From positions 1 to 38,188 of the IMG/VR virus record IMGVR_UViG_3300035703_000208: a stretch of DNA of 38,188 nt. One strand, given 5' to 3'. This DNA comes from a virus. The notes beneath the pieces are model-generated. The model was not told where the DNA came from and made no database searches. It saw only the letters and a program-made list of their open reading frames with translations. A program made the translations under genes and the position numbers. This document shows, in pieces, positions 38,188 to 38,188 of this stretch; position 1 is the first letter of the stretch, and every line of letters starts with the position of its first letter.

Positions 38188-38188
38188 T

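Overview
This window looks like the near-complete genome of a temperate, long-tailed phage with an HK97-type head (a siphovirus or related virus). It may instead be the phage part of a prophage contig. Nearly all genes lie on the minus strand and read right to left; only the integrase and one small membrane protein are on the plus strand. Both sides of the attachment site carry phage genes, and no host genes are visible. I therefore infer a free or circular phage genome rather than one cut at an integration boundary. The host cannot be named from sequence alone. The attachment site contains the 3' half of a tRNA-Leu(CAG) with no encoded CCA, which fits a bacterium that adds CCA after transcription.

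Layout in transcription order, from the right end: a truncated gene at the edge, a one-helix membrane protein that could be a holin, a tail-fibre-like protein with three associated proteins, and an HNH nuclease. Next comes the head module: TerS, TerL, portal, a methyltransferase-like protein, ClpP-type protease, a small protein, major capsid protein, a beta-rich protein and a glycosyltransferase-like protein. Then come connector, head-tail adaptor, gp10-like protein, tail completion protein, tail tube, tail chaperones with a probable -1 frameshift, tape measure and several distal tail proteins (38.1 to 17.3 kb). Between 17.3 and 14.3 kb is the lysogeny and control region: a plus-strand membrane gene, paired operators, very small genes separated by hairpin terminators, the integrase, the tRNA-Leu attP and an excisionase-like protein.

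From 14.1 to 9.3 kb the early operon holds an HNH-AP2 homing endonuclease, small proteins, a structured RNA region, CsrA, a DUF1064 nuclease, a RecA-like ATPase, a DUF669 protein, an HD phosphohydrolase and a coiled-coil protein. From 8.4 to 3.2 kb come a DEAH helicase, a zinc-motif protein, a PD-(D/E)XK nuclease and a primase-helicase. Directly after it lies a 320-bp region with six copies of TCGATTGTCA(C/G), which I propose as the origin or a partition/control locus. There follow a ribbon-helix-helix protein with its own promoter, a PAPS-reductase-like protein and small unknown genes.

Two architectural styles stand out. Most of the genome is tightly packed with ATGA or TAATG stop/start overlaps. 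The left-end genes instead have separate leaders built from a recurring GC-rich stem-loop (GCAGCGGA...TCCGCTGC type) and, at several genes, a conserved AAAACATTGGGGA ribosome-binding leader. One copy of that stem-loop also sits near the right end, consistent with the ends being neighbours on a circle. No endolysin, CI-like repressor or replicative DNA polymerase was recognised.
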